Positions 17,201-26,655 are shown, counted from the first letter of the stretch. The stretch is DNA of 64,000 bases from Virgibacillus sp. NKC19-3 (GCF_019837165.1 NZ_JAGYHC010000001.1:1426001-1490000); one strand, 5' to 3'. Program-made: numbers and translations. Notes: generated by a model not told the origin, from the sequence alone.

Positions 17201-18352
17201 ATGAAAATAACAGATGTAAAAACGTATATTGTCGGAAACAATTGGAAGAACTGGGTATTCACGCAGGTTGAAACAGATGAAGGAATAACCGGATTAGGCG
17301 AAGCTACACTTAATGGTTTTGCCAAAACAACAGAAGCAGCAGTTCACGAATTAAAACGGTTAGTTATTGGAAAAGATCCTTTTGATGTAGAGCGTCTTTC
17401 CCTCAGCTTATTCCGAGATTATTATTCAGATGGTGGCCAAATACATGGAGCTGCTCTTTCAGGTATTGAATATGGCTGCTGGGATATTATGGGGAAAACG
17501 TTAGGAGTTCCAGTATATAAACTTCTAGGCGGAAAGGCTCAACCGCGATTACGTGCATATGCTAATGGATGGTATCGTTCTGCTCGTACTCCTGAAAACT
17601 TTTACCAAAATGCAAAACACGTAGTTGGAAAAGGGTATACAGCTTTGAAATTTGATCCATTTGGGTCTGCATGGCGCATAGTTGATCGTCCAGATTTTAA
17701 TTATGCGATTGAGAATATTAAAGCCGTAAGAGAGGCAGTAGGAGAAGAAGTTGATATCTTAGTAGAAGGTCACAATAGATTTACCGTGCATACAGCATTA
17801 CAATTTGCAGAAGCGATGTATCCATATCAGCCAACATGGTTTGAGACACCAGTACCACCACAGAAAATTTCCTCCATGGTCGAAGTGGCAAAGCGAAGCC
17901 CTGTCCCTATTGCTTGTGGGGAAGACTATTATTGTAAAGAACAATTTTCGGAATTGTTAGCACATAATGCTGTTCACATTATTCAATTAGAACCTCAATA
18001 TTTAGGTATAACTGCTGCTAAACAAGTTGCGGCGATGACACATGCAAATAACGGGGTGACTGCACCACATAGTGCCCAAGGCCCTCTATGTTCCATTGTT
18101 TGTGCCCATTTGAATACAGCGACTCCTAACTTCTATCTTCATGAAGTATTCGATGACTTTAATGTGGATTGGACACAGGAATTGTTGACTGATCCAATAA
18201 AGGTTGAGAATGGATATATGACAGTAAGTGATCGTCCTGGATGGGGTGTGGAATTAAATCATGATGTTGTACAGCAGCATCCATATAACTCGAATAACTT
18301 TTTACCATTGTTCTCAGATGGCTGGGAAAAAAGGCAATCGGTAGAAAATTAA
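17201..18352 (+). CDS. Mandelate racemase/muconate lactonizing enzyme family (enolase superfamily), probable sugar-acid dehydratase
   Basis: 383-residue Mg-dependent enzyme. It has the N-terminal capping domain, then the barrel with ALKFDPFG (catalytic Lys region), metal-ligand segments ILVEGHNRF, WFETPVPP and CGEDYY, and a catalytic-His segment APHSAQGP. This pattern fits acid-sugar dehydratases of the galactonate/gluconate type, which remove water from an aldonate to give a 2-keto-3-deoxy acid. Start ATG 17201 follows GGGAGG. Together with the SDR and FAH-hydrolase genes downstream it suggests a pathway through a 2-keto-3-deoxy and then a diketo acid (inference). Confidence 0.88.
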   Translation: MKITDVKTYIVGNNWKNWVFTQVETDEGITGLGEATLNGFAKTTEAAVHELKRLVIGKDPFDVERLSLSLFRDYYSDGGQIHGAALSGIEYGCWDIMGKTLGVPVYKLLGGKAQPRLRAYANGWYRSARTPENFYQNAKHVVGKGYTALKFDPFGSAWRIVDRPDFNYAIENIKAVREAVGEEVDILVEGHNRFTVHTALQFAEAMYPYQPTWFETPVPPQKISSMVEVAKRSPVPIACGEDYYCKEQFSELLAHNAVHIIQLEPQYLGITAAKQVAAMTHANNGVTAPHSAQGPLCSIVCAHLNTATPNFYLHEVFDDFNVDWTQELLTDPIKVENGYMTVSDRPGWGVELNHDVVQQHPYNSNNFLPLFSDGWEKRQSVEN

Positions 18353-18385
18353 ATCAAAAATGAATGAAATCAAGGAGATAGTTAT

Positions 18386-19483
18386 ATGAGGAAATTGCGT
18401 ATAGGTATTGCAGGAATGAATCGAGGAAAACATTTTTATAAAGATTTTAGTAAGGTGGAAGGTGCAGAAGTAGTAGCTGTTATGGATCCTGACCAACAAG
18501 CTCTTGAACAATTTCAACATAAATACTCTGGAATATATGTCTTTACAGAATATGAAGATTTACTGGATGCTGATATCGATGCTGTCGTTATTGCTTCCCC
18601 CCTTAAATTTCATGCCGAACAGGCAATATTAGCACTTAACCGGGATATTCATGTATTATCGGAAGTTACAGCTGCAACGACAATTGAAGACTGTCGGTCT
18701 TTACTTAGAGCGGTAAAAGAAAGTAAAGCCCAATATATGATGGCTGAAAATTATTGTTACATTCGTGAGAACGTTGCTATTCGCAATATGGTGGAGAAGG
18801 GAGTGTTTGGAGAAATTTATTTTGCTGAGGGAGAATACCTTCATAATGTTACTTCCCTTCATTATGATAATAATGGACAGCCAACATGGCGCAAAAAAGA
18901 TATGATGAATAAACGTGGGTTAACATATGGCACACATAGTCTTGGCCCAACTTTGAATTGGTTTAACGAGCGAGTTAAATATGTTAATTGTTTAGGCTCA
19001 GGTTCGCATACCGTATCAGAATATAAAAATGATGATACTACGATTATGTTATGCAGAACCGAAAATGGTGCATTAATCAATATTAGGTTAGATATGGTAT
19101 CAAATAGGCCACATAATATGGGTTACTATTCATTACAAGGAACGAAAGGATGTTATGAAGCACCTAGAGTTCCTGGAGAGAAGCATAGAGTGTGGTTGGA
19201 AGACTATGCTGAATCAAGTGAACAATGGATGGATTTATCCGATCTATATGCTGATTTTCTGCCTCCAGAACTAGTGAACTTCCCTGAAGAGGCAAATGAT
19301 TCGCATCACTGGGGAGCAGATTATTTTATGGTAAAAGATTTTGTGAAATGTATTAGTGAAAACAAACCAGTAAAAATTGATATATACAAGGCACTTGAAT
19401 ACACGTTACCAGGTCTGTTATCAGAGGCATCTATCGTAGCTGACGGGATACCTGTAGAAGTTCCCGATGTTCGTAAATGGTAG
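18386..19483 (+). CDS. Gfo/Idh/MocA family oxidoreductase (EVT variant)
   Basis: 365-residue NAD(P)-binding enzyme. The Rossmann motif GIAGMNRGKHF is clear, but the usual EKP motif is replaced by SEVTAAT, and the C-terminal half carries AENYCYIRENVAIRNMV and YGTHSLGPTLNWF. The EV-A and THSLGP features resemble the Gfo/Idh branch that includes GH109 glycosidases, which cleave GalNAc by an NAD-dependent oxidation and elimination. It lacks a signal peptide. Either a sugar dehydrogenase feeding the lactonase or an intracellular oxidative glycosidase would fit the operon. ATG 18386 follows AAGGAG. Confidence 0.8.
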   Translation: MRKLRIGIAGMNRGKHFYKDFSKVEGAEVVAVMDPDQQALEQFQHKYSGIYVFTEYEDLLDADIDAVVIASPLKFHAEQAILALNRDIHVLSEVTAATTIEDCRSLLRAVKESKAQYMMAENYCYIRENVAIRNMVEKGVFGEIYFAEGEYLHNVTSLHYDNNGQPTWRKKDMMNKRGLTYGTHSLGPTLNWFNERVKYVNCLGSGSHTVSEYKNDDTTIMLCRTENGALINIRLDMVSNRPHNMGYYSLQGTKGCYEAPRVPGEKHRVWLEDYAESSEQWMDLSDLYADFLPPELVNFPEEANDSHHWGADYFMVKDFVKCISENKPVKIDIYKALEYTLPGLLSEASIVADGIPVEVPDVRKW

Positions 19484-19507
19484 ATAGAAAAATGGGGTGG
19501 GAAGAAA

Positions 19508-20695
19508 ATGAAATTTTTATTTGAACAAGTTGATTTAGACAAGGTCATTAATAATACATTAGAACTTGTTAATGTTCAAGATACTGCCGGAGATACAGTT
19601 GAAGTAGCTTCCCTTTATGAGAAGTTATTGAAGCAAGCGGGATTTATCGTTGAAAAATATGAATTTATCCCCGATAACCCTACATTGATTGGAAGGTATC
19701 AAGAAAAAACTAATCCTGAAGGAAAGACATTACTATTCAACGGACACATGGACGTTATAACTCTTGATCACACACCTCCCTACGTTGAGGATGGAAAGAT
19801 TTATGGTAGAGGGACATGTGATATGAAAGGATCTCTTGCTAGTATTTTGGAAGTAGTAAGAGTACTGGAGTTGTCGAAATCAGTTGTAAATGGTGAGATC
19901 ATTGTAATTGCAAACAGTATGCATGAAAGCCCAGGAGGACGTGGAGAAGATTTAATTGCTTTGACTAAAAATCTGGAGTTACAAGCTGATGCTGCAGTTG
20001 TGATGGAAGGCGCCACGTATGATTGTACAGTCGCACAATTAGGATCTGCTACCTTTAACGTAACTATCGAAAGAGACGGACAACCAAGTCATCAACTATA
20101 CACACCTGATAGAACACCACATCCAATTACTGTACTAGCAGACGTTGTTGAGGCATTGGACCAAGAAAATGATAACCTTAGAAAATTGAAAATAGAAGAT
20201 ATTGGATATGGTTCTTACTTTATTGGACAAGTACAAAGTGGAGCATTTTATAATCAAATGCCAAATCAGTCCTTCTTAGAAGGTGTTAGAAGGTATGGAC
20301 CAAGTGAATCTTATAATGATGTAGAAGGTTAAATATCAGAATTATTAGAAAGTATAGCGAACAAACATGGTGTAAAAATTTCCTTAGAGATGAAAAAGGT
20401 AAGAGATGGTTACCGAATAAATAAAGAGGATAAAGCAGTTAAAGCTCTTCAGGAATCTGTAAGGCAGGTAAGAGGAATTGATTTGCCACTTGTAGGAAAG
20501 AAGTTAGTTACGGATGCTGGTATTTTTGTAAAAGAGATGAATATACCAACTGTTTGTTATGGTCCAGATCAAAGTAAGGCACATGGTGAAGTTGAATATG
20601 TAAAAACAAGTGAATTGGAAAATACGATAAAAGTCTATTTACAGTTTATTCATGAGTATTTAGGTATCAAAAACAGTAACATATCTTATCGTTGA
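19508..20695 (+). pseudogene. M20 family metallopeptidase (ArgE/DapE-like), interrupted by one in-frame stop
   Basis: The frame encodes an amidohydrolase of about 395 residues with the zinc motifs LLFNGHMDVI, YGRGTCDMKG and MHESPGG, and the dimerisation region. A TAA at 20330-20332 follows SYNDVEG; the same frame resumes immediately with ISELLESIANKHGVKI and runs to a normal C-terminus at 20695. Only one codon is affected, so a single substitution (for example from CAA, GAA or AAA) explains it. The first piece (19508-20332) lacks part of the catalytic domain and is unlikely to work alone. The family deacetylates or hydrolyses N-acyl amino compounds, which links it to the aminotransferase upstream. 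Sequencing error or readthrough cannot be excluded. Confidence 0.85.
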
Positions 20696-20707
20696 GGGGT
20701 GGCATGC

Positions 20708-21463
20708 TTGGGGAATATACGAGTGTTAGTAACTGGAGCTGCGAGTGGAATTGGAAAAGGTATTGCAGAAAAATTTTTGTCGCAAGGTGCAAAGGTAATT
20801 TTATTAGATAAAGATGAATTAAAATTGTCTGAAACAGCGAAAGAATTGGAATCCTCAACAGAAGTTGTTGAATCTATAATATGTGATTTGCGAAATGAAA
20901 AAGAGCTTCAATCAAGTATTGATTGGACATGGAATAACTTGGGAGGGTTAGATGTATTAGTTAACAATGCTGGTTTGGCTATACGCGAATCATTTGTAGA
21001 CATCCCTTTATCTACTTGGGATCAAATTATAGATGTAAACTTACGAGCAACATTTCGATTAAGCCAGATCGTTGCCAAACGAATGATCGAAGATAAAGTT
21101 TCAGGTTCTATCGTAAACATCTCTTCAAAAAATGGGATTTCAGGTAGTTCGAAGTTAGCTCATTACAATACTTCAAAGGCAGGTATCAACCTTTTAACAC
21201 AATCGATGGCTGTAGAACTGGCAACATATAATATTCGAGTGAATGCTGTTGCTCCAGGGTTTATTGATACACCTTTAGACCGTGAATTAAAACAGAAAGA
21301 AAACAATCTTAAACTGACAGAAAAGACGCCCATGAATCGTTTGGGTACCGTACAAGAAGTTGCAAATGGAGTATATTTTTTAGCATCACATCAAGCATCT
21401 TATATAACAGGAACAACATTAATTATTGATGGTGGTCATCTTGCTAACGCAAGTGAATTTTAA
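20708..21463 (+). CDS. Short-chain dehydrogenase/reductase
   Basis: About 251 residues, classical SDR. The cofactor motif TGAASGIGKG, structural NNAG, catalytic Ser in VNISSKNG and YNTSKAG with catalytic Tyr and Lys are all present, and it ends with ITGTTLIIDGG. I prefer the TTG at 20708, correctly spaced from GAGGGGTGG, over the GTG at 20699. Between an acid-sugar dehydratase and an FAH-type hydrolase gene, it fits a 2-keto-3-deoxy-sugar-acid dehydrogenase as in the L-fucose and L-rhamnose diketo-hydrolase routes (inference). Confidence 0.92.
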   Translation: MGNIRVLVTGAASGIGKGIAEKFLSQGAKVILLDKDELKLSETAKELESSTEVVESIICDLRNEKELQSSIDWTWNNLGGLDVLVNNAGLAIRESFVDIPLSTWDQIIDVNLRATFRLSQIVAKRMIEDKVSGSIVNISSKNGISGSSKLAHYNTSKAGINLLTQSMAVELATYNIRVNAVAPGFIDTPLDRELKQKENNLKLTEKTPMNRLGTVQEVANGVYFLASHQASYITGTTLIIDGGHLANASEF

Positions 21464-21489
21464 CTTTTTATAAAGGAGAGGTCATTTTA

Positions 21490-22365
21490 ATGAAATTATT
21501 AACAATTCGGACAGATAAAGAGGAGCAACTAGGGATTAGTACAAAAAAAGGGATATTGAATGTGACTGAAAAGTTCCCTAATTTTCCTGACGTGAAAGCT
21601 GTTATTAAAAATAGCTCAATCCATGAATTGATCAATTTACATGACAAAGCACTTAAAGATGATGAGTTGAAATTTTTAAATGAAGGTGATCTCGATATAG
21701 GACCGTGTGTAACAGATCCAGGTAAAATTATTTGTGTTGGACTGAATTATCGTAAACATGCGGAGGAATCTGGAGCAGAGATCCCCAAATCCCCTATATT
21801 GTTTAATAAATATAATAATACACTTGCAGGTCACAAGGAATCTATTAAATTACCAAATGATTCCACACAAGTTGATTATGAAGCAGAATTGGCCATTGTA
21901 ATAGGAAAAGAAACAAAGGAAATTTCAAAAGAGCATGCACTTGAACATGTTTTTGGTTACTCTACAGCAAATGATCTAACAGCCCGGGATCTGCAATTTC
22001 GAACTAATCAATGGCTCCTTGGAAAAAACCTTGATGGGTTTTGTCCATTAGGCCCCTATTTAGTAACAGCAGACGAGATTGAAAATCCTAATTCGCTAGA
22101 TATAAGTTGTACGATAAATGGAGAAGTAAGGCAAAAATCTAACACGAAGGACATGATTTTCTATTGTGATGAAATTGTAAGTTATATTTCGCATTATATG
22201 ACCTTGAATCCGGGTGATGTTATCTTGACAGGGACCCCAGAAGGTGTAGTTTTAGGTTTGGAAGAATCAGAACAGGTGTGGTTGGCAGATGGTGATGAAA
22301 TCGAGGTTGAAGTTGAAGGGTTAGGTAAACTTCATAATATTATAAGGAAAAGAATTGAAGAATAA
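21490..22365 (+). CDS. Fumarylacetoacetate hydrolase family protein
   Basis: 291 residues. The C-terminal FAH domain has GLNYRKHAEESG, the metal-binding DYEAELAIVIGKET, ANDLTARDLQ, GKNLDGFCPLGP and ILTGTPEGV. Members hydrolyse C-C bonds in 1,3-diketo acids, including 2,4-diketo-3-deoxy sugar acids to pyruvate and a smaller acid. ATG 21490 follows AAAGGAGAGG at 26 bases from the SDR stop, so they are translated together. It is the likely last enzymatic step of the operon before the transporter genes. Confidence 0.92.
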   Translation: MKLLTIRTDKEEQLGISTKKGILNVTEKFPNFPDVKAVIKNSSIHELINLHDKALKDDELKFLNEGDLDIGPCVTDPGKIICVGLNYRKHAEESGAEIPKSPILFNKYNNTLAGHKESIKLPNDSTQVDYEAELAIVIGKETKEISKEHALEHVFGYSTANDLTARDLQFRTNQWLLGKNLDGFCPLGPYLVTADEIENPNSLDISCTINGEVRQKSNTKDMIFYCDEIVSYISHYMTLNPGDVILTGTPEGVVLGLEESEQVWLADGDEIEVEVEGLGKLHNIIRKRIEE

Positions 22366-22410
22366 TCTTAAAGTAATTTAAGAAGGAATTTGTTAAAAAG
22401 AGGTGGAAAA

Positions 22411-23310
22411 ATGAAACCATTAAAAAAAACCTTCGTTAAAGAGTTAAAATTATTTGGAATGGGTTTATTATATTTGCTTCCTACTTTTTTAATTTTGGGA
22501 GTATTTCTTTTCTACCCTATTATCAAAACACTTCAATTCAGTGTCTCTGATGTGTTGGATGGAGGAATTGTGACTGAATTTGTGGGTTTAGAACATTTTC
22601 TATCTTTATTTAGCTCTTCGGCGTATTTAAATAGTATTAAAGTAACTTTCCTGTTTGTACTTTATACCGTTCCACTAACAATTATGCTTTCCCTTTTTTT
22701 AGCAGTTATAGCTAATGAGAAGTTAAAAGGGAATAAATTTTTTCAAATGATTTTTTCTTCACAATTGGGGATTTCTGGAGCAGCTAGCTCTGCGATTTTG
22801 CTTTTTTTCTTCCATCCGACACTTGGAACAATCAATAATATCCTGGGGTATTTTGGTATACCGAGTGTTGAATGGCTTACATCTCCTGATTGGGCATTAT
22901 TTTCAGTAGCCTTAGCAACCATTTGGATGGGTCTTAGTTTAAACTTTATTCTTTTTTTAGGTGGCCTTCAAAATATCTCCAAGGATTTATATGAGAGCGC
23001 TACTGTGGATGGGGCAGGATATTGGGTTCGTTTATTTAAAATAACGATACCTTTGTTAAGTCCGGTTTTGTTTTTCGTTACGATTATTAATTTTATTAAT
23101 GCACTTCAATCATTTGGACAAATTCATATTTTGACCGAGGGAGGCCCAACAGAAGCAACGAATTTACTTGTTTATTCTATATATAGAGAATCATTTATTT
23201 ATGGTAATTATGGACTTGCCAGCGCTCAGGCCGTCATGTTATTTATAATCACCTTAATTATCACTTTAATTCAATTTAAAGTGGGAGAAAGGAGGGTGCA
23301 TTATCAATGA
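22411..23310 (+). CDS. Sugar ABC transporter permease (CUT1, MalF-like)
   Basis: 299-residue inner-membrane permease with six predicted hydrophobic segments and the EAA loop LYESATVDGAGYWVRLFKI that contacts the ATPase. ATG 22411 follows AGAGGTGG; the in-frame upstream TTG at 22390 adds seven unlikely residues. It overlaps the next permease gene by four bases. No ATPase gene is present in this operon, so a shared MsmX-type ATPase encoded elsewhere probably energises it, as is common in Bacillaceae. Confidence 0.92.
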   Translation: MKPLKKTFVKELKLFGMGLLYLLPTFLILGVFLFYPIIKTLQFSVSDVLDGGIVTEFVGLEHFLSLFSSSAYLNSIKVTFLFVLYTVPLTIMLSLFLAVIANEKLKGNKFFQMIFSSQLGISGAASSAILLFFFHPTLGTINNILGYFGIPSVEWLTSPDWALFSVALATIWMGLSLNFILFLGGLQNISKDLYESATVDGAGYWVRLFKITIPLLSPVLFFVTIINFINALQSFGQIHILTEGGPTEATNLLVYSIYRESFIYGNYGLASAQAVMLFIITLIITLIQFKVGERRVHYQ

Positions 23311-24116
23311 CGAAAAAAATTGTTTTGTATGTGTTGCTTTCAATAAGCGCATTTATAATGTTTGCACCTATTCTTTATGCTCTATCAGTGAGTTTTATGT
23401 CTGCAGATGATATTAACAATGCAGCTTTGCTACCATCCGACCCAAATGTTCAAGGGTATTTAGATGCAGCTGAAAGAATTCCACTACTCGAATTTATCTT
23501 CAATAGTTTTCTTATTGCGACAGTAACTATGGTCAGTCAGATAATTCTTTGTAGCTTAGCTGCATATGCGTTTGTCTTTATTCCTTTTAAGGGAAGAAAT
23601 TTTTTATTTATTTTGTTGTTGAGCACGATGCTTATTCCCTTTGAATCAACAATTGTACCTAATCATGTAACGATTCTTAATTTAGGTTGGCTGGATACTT
23701 ATCAAGCCTTAATTGCACCGACTTTGGTAACGCCATTTGGAGTCTTTCTACTAAGACAACATTTTTTAACACTTCCTAAAGAGTTGTGGGATGCTGCTCG
23801 AATGGATGGAGTTTCATACTTTCGTTATTATCTATCAATTGCACTACCATTGTCTAAAACTACTTTAGGGGCACTTAGTATATTTGCTTTTATTTCATCT
23901 TGGAATAGCTATTTATGGCCACTTATAATGACTAGCGATGATAGTGTCCGTCCTATTCAAATTGGCCTTAAAATGTTGGTGAGTTCACAGGCTTCGACAG
24001 ATTGGCCTATTGTTATGGCAGGTGCCATTATTGCCTTGTTACCTACATTACTTATTCTTTTCTTTGGATTGAAATATATTCGAAAAGGGTTGCTTTCTGG
24101 AGGTGTTAAAGGATAA
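23307..24116 (+). CDS. Sugar ABC transporter permease (CUT1, MalG-like)
   Basis: 269-residue permease, start ATG overlapping the previous stop (ATGA). The EAA motif is LWDAARMDGVSYFRYYLSIALPLS, followed by the last transmembrane segments and the usual C-terminal end KGLLSGGVKG. It pairs with the preceding permease to form the translocation channel; the substrate is presumably the sugar, acid or amino sugar handled by the enzymes upstream. Confidence 0.92.
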   Translation: MTKKIVLYVLLSISAFIMFAPILYALSVSFMSADDINNAALLPSDPNVQGYLDAAERIPLLEFIFNSFLIATVTMVSQIILCSLAAYAFVFIPFKGRNFLFILLLSTMLIPFESTIVPNHVTILNLGWLDTYQALIAPTLVTPFGVFLLRQHFLTLPKELWDAARMDGVSYFRYYLSIALPLSKTTLGALSIFAFISSWNSYLWPLIMTSDDSVRPIQIGLKMLVSSQASTDWPIVMAGAIIALLPTLLILFFGLKYIRKGLLSGGVKG

Positions 24117-24234
24117 AAGTAAAAAGGGATAGAGGTGTAATATATTTAGATTAATGAGCATATGCCCCTGGTGACTTTGGAAAATATGGATCTAGGTTAA
24201 AAAGGCCTAAATATATTTTAAAGGAATGATTGAA

Positions 24235-25515
24235 TTGAAAAAACTAATAGTATTAATTGCTTTAGTCCTTATAATAGCCGGATGTAGCGGCAACTCGAGT
24301 GAAACCACAACCACGGAAGATGGTAAAACAGTTATTTCATTTTGGCATAATCTAGATGGAGATAATGCAGTCACTCTTGAAGGGATTATTGATAATTTCA
24401 ATGAGCAATCAGATACTGTAGAAGTGAACGCTTCATTTCAAGATGATGTGCAACAGCAAATGCGCACTGTAGGGGCAACGGACTCAGCACCAGAAGTATT
24501 TATGGGAGGAAATACAGCATATTATAGTCAAAGTGGTTTTATTAGACCAATAGAAGAAATGATAGACGAGGATAGCGATTTTGATATTTCAACAATGAAT
24601 GAAGCGGTAATTTCAAATCACTCTTTAGATGAGACATTATATTCTATGCCATTTAATGTTTTTGTTCCTTTATTATTTTATAATGTAGAAATATTTGAAG
24701 AAGCAGGAGTAGATCCAGACAATCCACCACAAACGTTTAGCGAAATTCAAGAGGCAGCTGGTACTTTAACAGCTGGTGATGTTTATGGGTTTTCTATTCC
24801 TTTGGACACTTCTTTTATTTATAATTTCTTTGCCGTTCAAAATGAGCTTGTTTTTAATAATGATAATGGACGATTAGGAGAAGAACCCAGTGAAACTAAT
24901 CTGAATACACCTACTGGACAGAACATATACAATTGGATCAATGAAATGAATGAAAATGGGCATTTTGGTAACTATGGACGTGAATGGTCCAATATGCAAT
25001 TAGCCTTTTCTTCTGGAGAACTTGCCATGTATCCGGACTCTTCAGCTGTTACAGGAATTTGGCTTGAAACGCTTGACTTTGAATTTCAAACAGCACCTCT
25101 TCCAGTTCCGGATGGAGAAGAATGGGCAGGTGTTAACCAAGGCGGTTCACAACTTTGGTTATCTAATCAAGGTACAGAAGAGGAGCAAGAGGCTGGCTGG
25201 GAGTTCATTAAATTTATGGTTAGTGCAGAAACACAATCAGAATGGGCTGCATCTACTGGATATGTTCCTGTAACACAAGAGGCGGTTGAAATTGATCCTT
25301 TAAATGAAGCTTATAATGAAAACGAGCAGCTGAAAGAAGCGTATGACGCTCTAAATAATACCAATCCGTCTGAGGCTACCGCGGGGCCATCAATTGAACA
25401 ATTAGAGGTATCCGAAGCTATTGCACAGTCCTTTGAAAGGCTTGTACAAGGGGAGGATATAGAAAGTTTATTAGAAGAGACCGAAAGTGAAATTAACGAA
25501 TTACTTCAAAAGTAA
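24235..25515 (+). CDS. Extracellular solute-binding lipoprotein (CUT1, family 1)
   Basis: About 426 residues. A lipoprotein signal peptide ends at the lipobox LIIAGC, so the mature protein is anchored by its Cys. The rest is a type 1 sugar-binding fold: VISFWHNLDGD at the start, YSMPFNVFVPLLFYN, and WEFIKFMVSAETQSEWA near the end. I choose TTG 24235 because AAGGA lies immediately against the ATG at 24226 but 8-10 bases from the TTG. In the 109-base gap after the permease gene, AATATATTTAG near 24139 and CTAAATATATT near 24207 form a long-range inverted repeat, possibly a processing or attenuation structure. Confidence 0.92.
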   Translation: MKKLIVLIALVLIIAGCSGNSSETTTTEDGKTVISFWHNLDGDNAVTLEGIIDNFNEQSDTVEVNASFQDDVQQQMRTVGATDSAPEVFMGGNTAYYSQSGFIRPIEEMIDEDSDFDISTMNEAVISNHSLDETLYSMPFNVFVPLLFYNVEIFEEAGVDPDNPPQTFSEIQEAAGTLTAGDVYGFSIPLDTSFIYNFFAVQNELVFNNDNGRLGEEPSETNLNTPTGQNIYNWINEMNENGHFGNYGREWSNMQLAFSSGELAMYPDSSAVTGIWLETLDFEFQTAPLPVPDGEEWAGVNQGGSQLWLSNQGTEEEQEAGWEFIKFMVSAETQSEWAASTGYVPVTQEAVEIDPLNEAYNENEQLKEAYDALNNTNPSEATAGPSIEQLEVSEAIAQSFERLVQGEDIESLLEETESEINELLQK

Positions 25516-25541
25516 AGAGACAGTTTTTCATTAGATTTGAT

Positions 25542-26347
25542 GGGGCTGGGACATAACTAGCCTAAAATAACTTAAAAAGGAATCCCTTCATCAAAAATAA
25601 ATGAAGGGATTCCTTTTGGTTTGGATGATGGCTTCCATTTAAACTCGGACTGGCCTTCATGGCGGTATACTTCCTCAAGTTTACCGCCATGAAGGCAAAT
25701 CCTAATTCATTATCCACCCTTTCTTTTCCTCGAACGGAAAAACGAGTGAAACGTAAATTAGCCTTCAGAAATCCAAAAAACAGGTTCCATATTGATTTTA
25801 CGTTGAACCGTAAATTTCTCCTGTTCTTCTTCCGAAAGCTTCTGCCTTGTATAGGCTTTTTGGTTTTCCCATTTTTCGTTATAATAAATTTTCTAGTTGT
25901 TTCCTTCGCCTTCGTGCATTGAGGGTGTAGCGAGTAATAGGAACAATCTTCCCATTCATAAACTTTAAAGGTTCGGGTATAGCCGTAACGGTCCGTTCGG
26001 TAAGACCAATAGTGAAATAAGACCTTCCTGCATTTTGACAGGTGAATGCATCCTTTTCCTCGTCATACACCCAATTGGCGGCGTTAATAGTATTTTCCTT
26101 ATATTTCTTTTTCCTTTCTTTGCGATTTTAATTTCTAAATCTAAAGGCAAAACAACCTGATCTATGTTTTAAACATAAGGACACTTCCAAAAATAATGTT
26201 TGGTAACTTTACTTTATCAAAAGGTGTCCTTTTTGTTGACCTAAAAGTGAACATTAACATTAAACAAATATAAGCATGATACCTCAACCAATTTCATGAT
26301 GATATCAGGCTTATTATTTTCATTCATTAGGGTTTTGTCCCAGCCCC
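25542..26347 (-). mobile_element. IS1182-family insertion sequence relic
   Basis: The ends are perfect 12-bp inverted copies: GGGGCTGGGACA at 25542-25553 and TGTCCCAGCCCC at 26336-26347. Inside, the minus strand encodes broken pieces of an IS1182-type transposase. One piece reads YDEEKDAFTC and ITRYTLNARRRRKQLENLL. A later piece near 25640-25780 reads LKANLRFTRFSVRGKERV and LGFAFMAVNLRKY, typical of the transposase C-terminus. Several frameshifts and stops are present and the N-terminal half is missing, so it is inactive. It lies between the sugar-acid operon and the ROK operon. A strong hairpin sits just inside the left end. Confidence 0.85.
25577..25619 (+). terminator. Rho-independent terminator of the sugar-acid operon
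   Basis: A perfect 15-bp stem: AAGGAATCCCTTCAT (25577-25591) against ATGAAGGGATTCCTT (25601-25615), followed by TT. It lies about 60 bases after the solute-binding protein stop, just inside the left end of the IS relic, and would work in both directions. Confidence 0.9.
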
Positions 26348-26376
26348 TAAGTTTAGTGTTTAGAAGGACTATCAGT
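26347..26376 (+). repeat. 30-bp direct repeat, copy 2
   Basis: Identical to 13643-13672. Its first base is the last base of the right inverted repeat of the IS1182 relic. From here to 26640 I see no gene, only AT-rich sequence with short frames. Confidence 0.8.
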
Positions 26377-26655
26377 TTATACTCCCTGGCCATATCCAAA
26401 ACCGATCCATGGTTATGAACCAACTCCTTCTACATCAAAATCTTCACGATGGGGTTTTAAAATATCTTGAGTAAGAGTTAACTTACACACTTTATTTGAC
26501 AAATCCATAAAAAGTATAACGAATTAGCACCTTTAGGTCAGCATCTTTCTTTGAATATTCCTCCTACAATTTGCGTAACTTTCAATAAACATTGGAACGA
26601 TGAGTGGGGAGTTATCGGTAAGAAAAAAGATCGGAAAAAAAGTTTTTGAAAAATA

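Noticed and set aside
24139-24217. Long-range inverted repeat considered as a terminator
   Set aside because: The arms are AT-only, about 57 bases apart, and no U-tract follows; left as a note in the neighbouring gene entry.
25659-25922. Plus-strand frame of 87 codons
   Set aside because: Lies antisense to the IS1182 transposase remnant, which explains the open frame.
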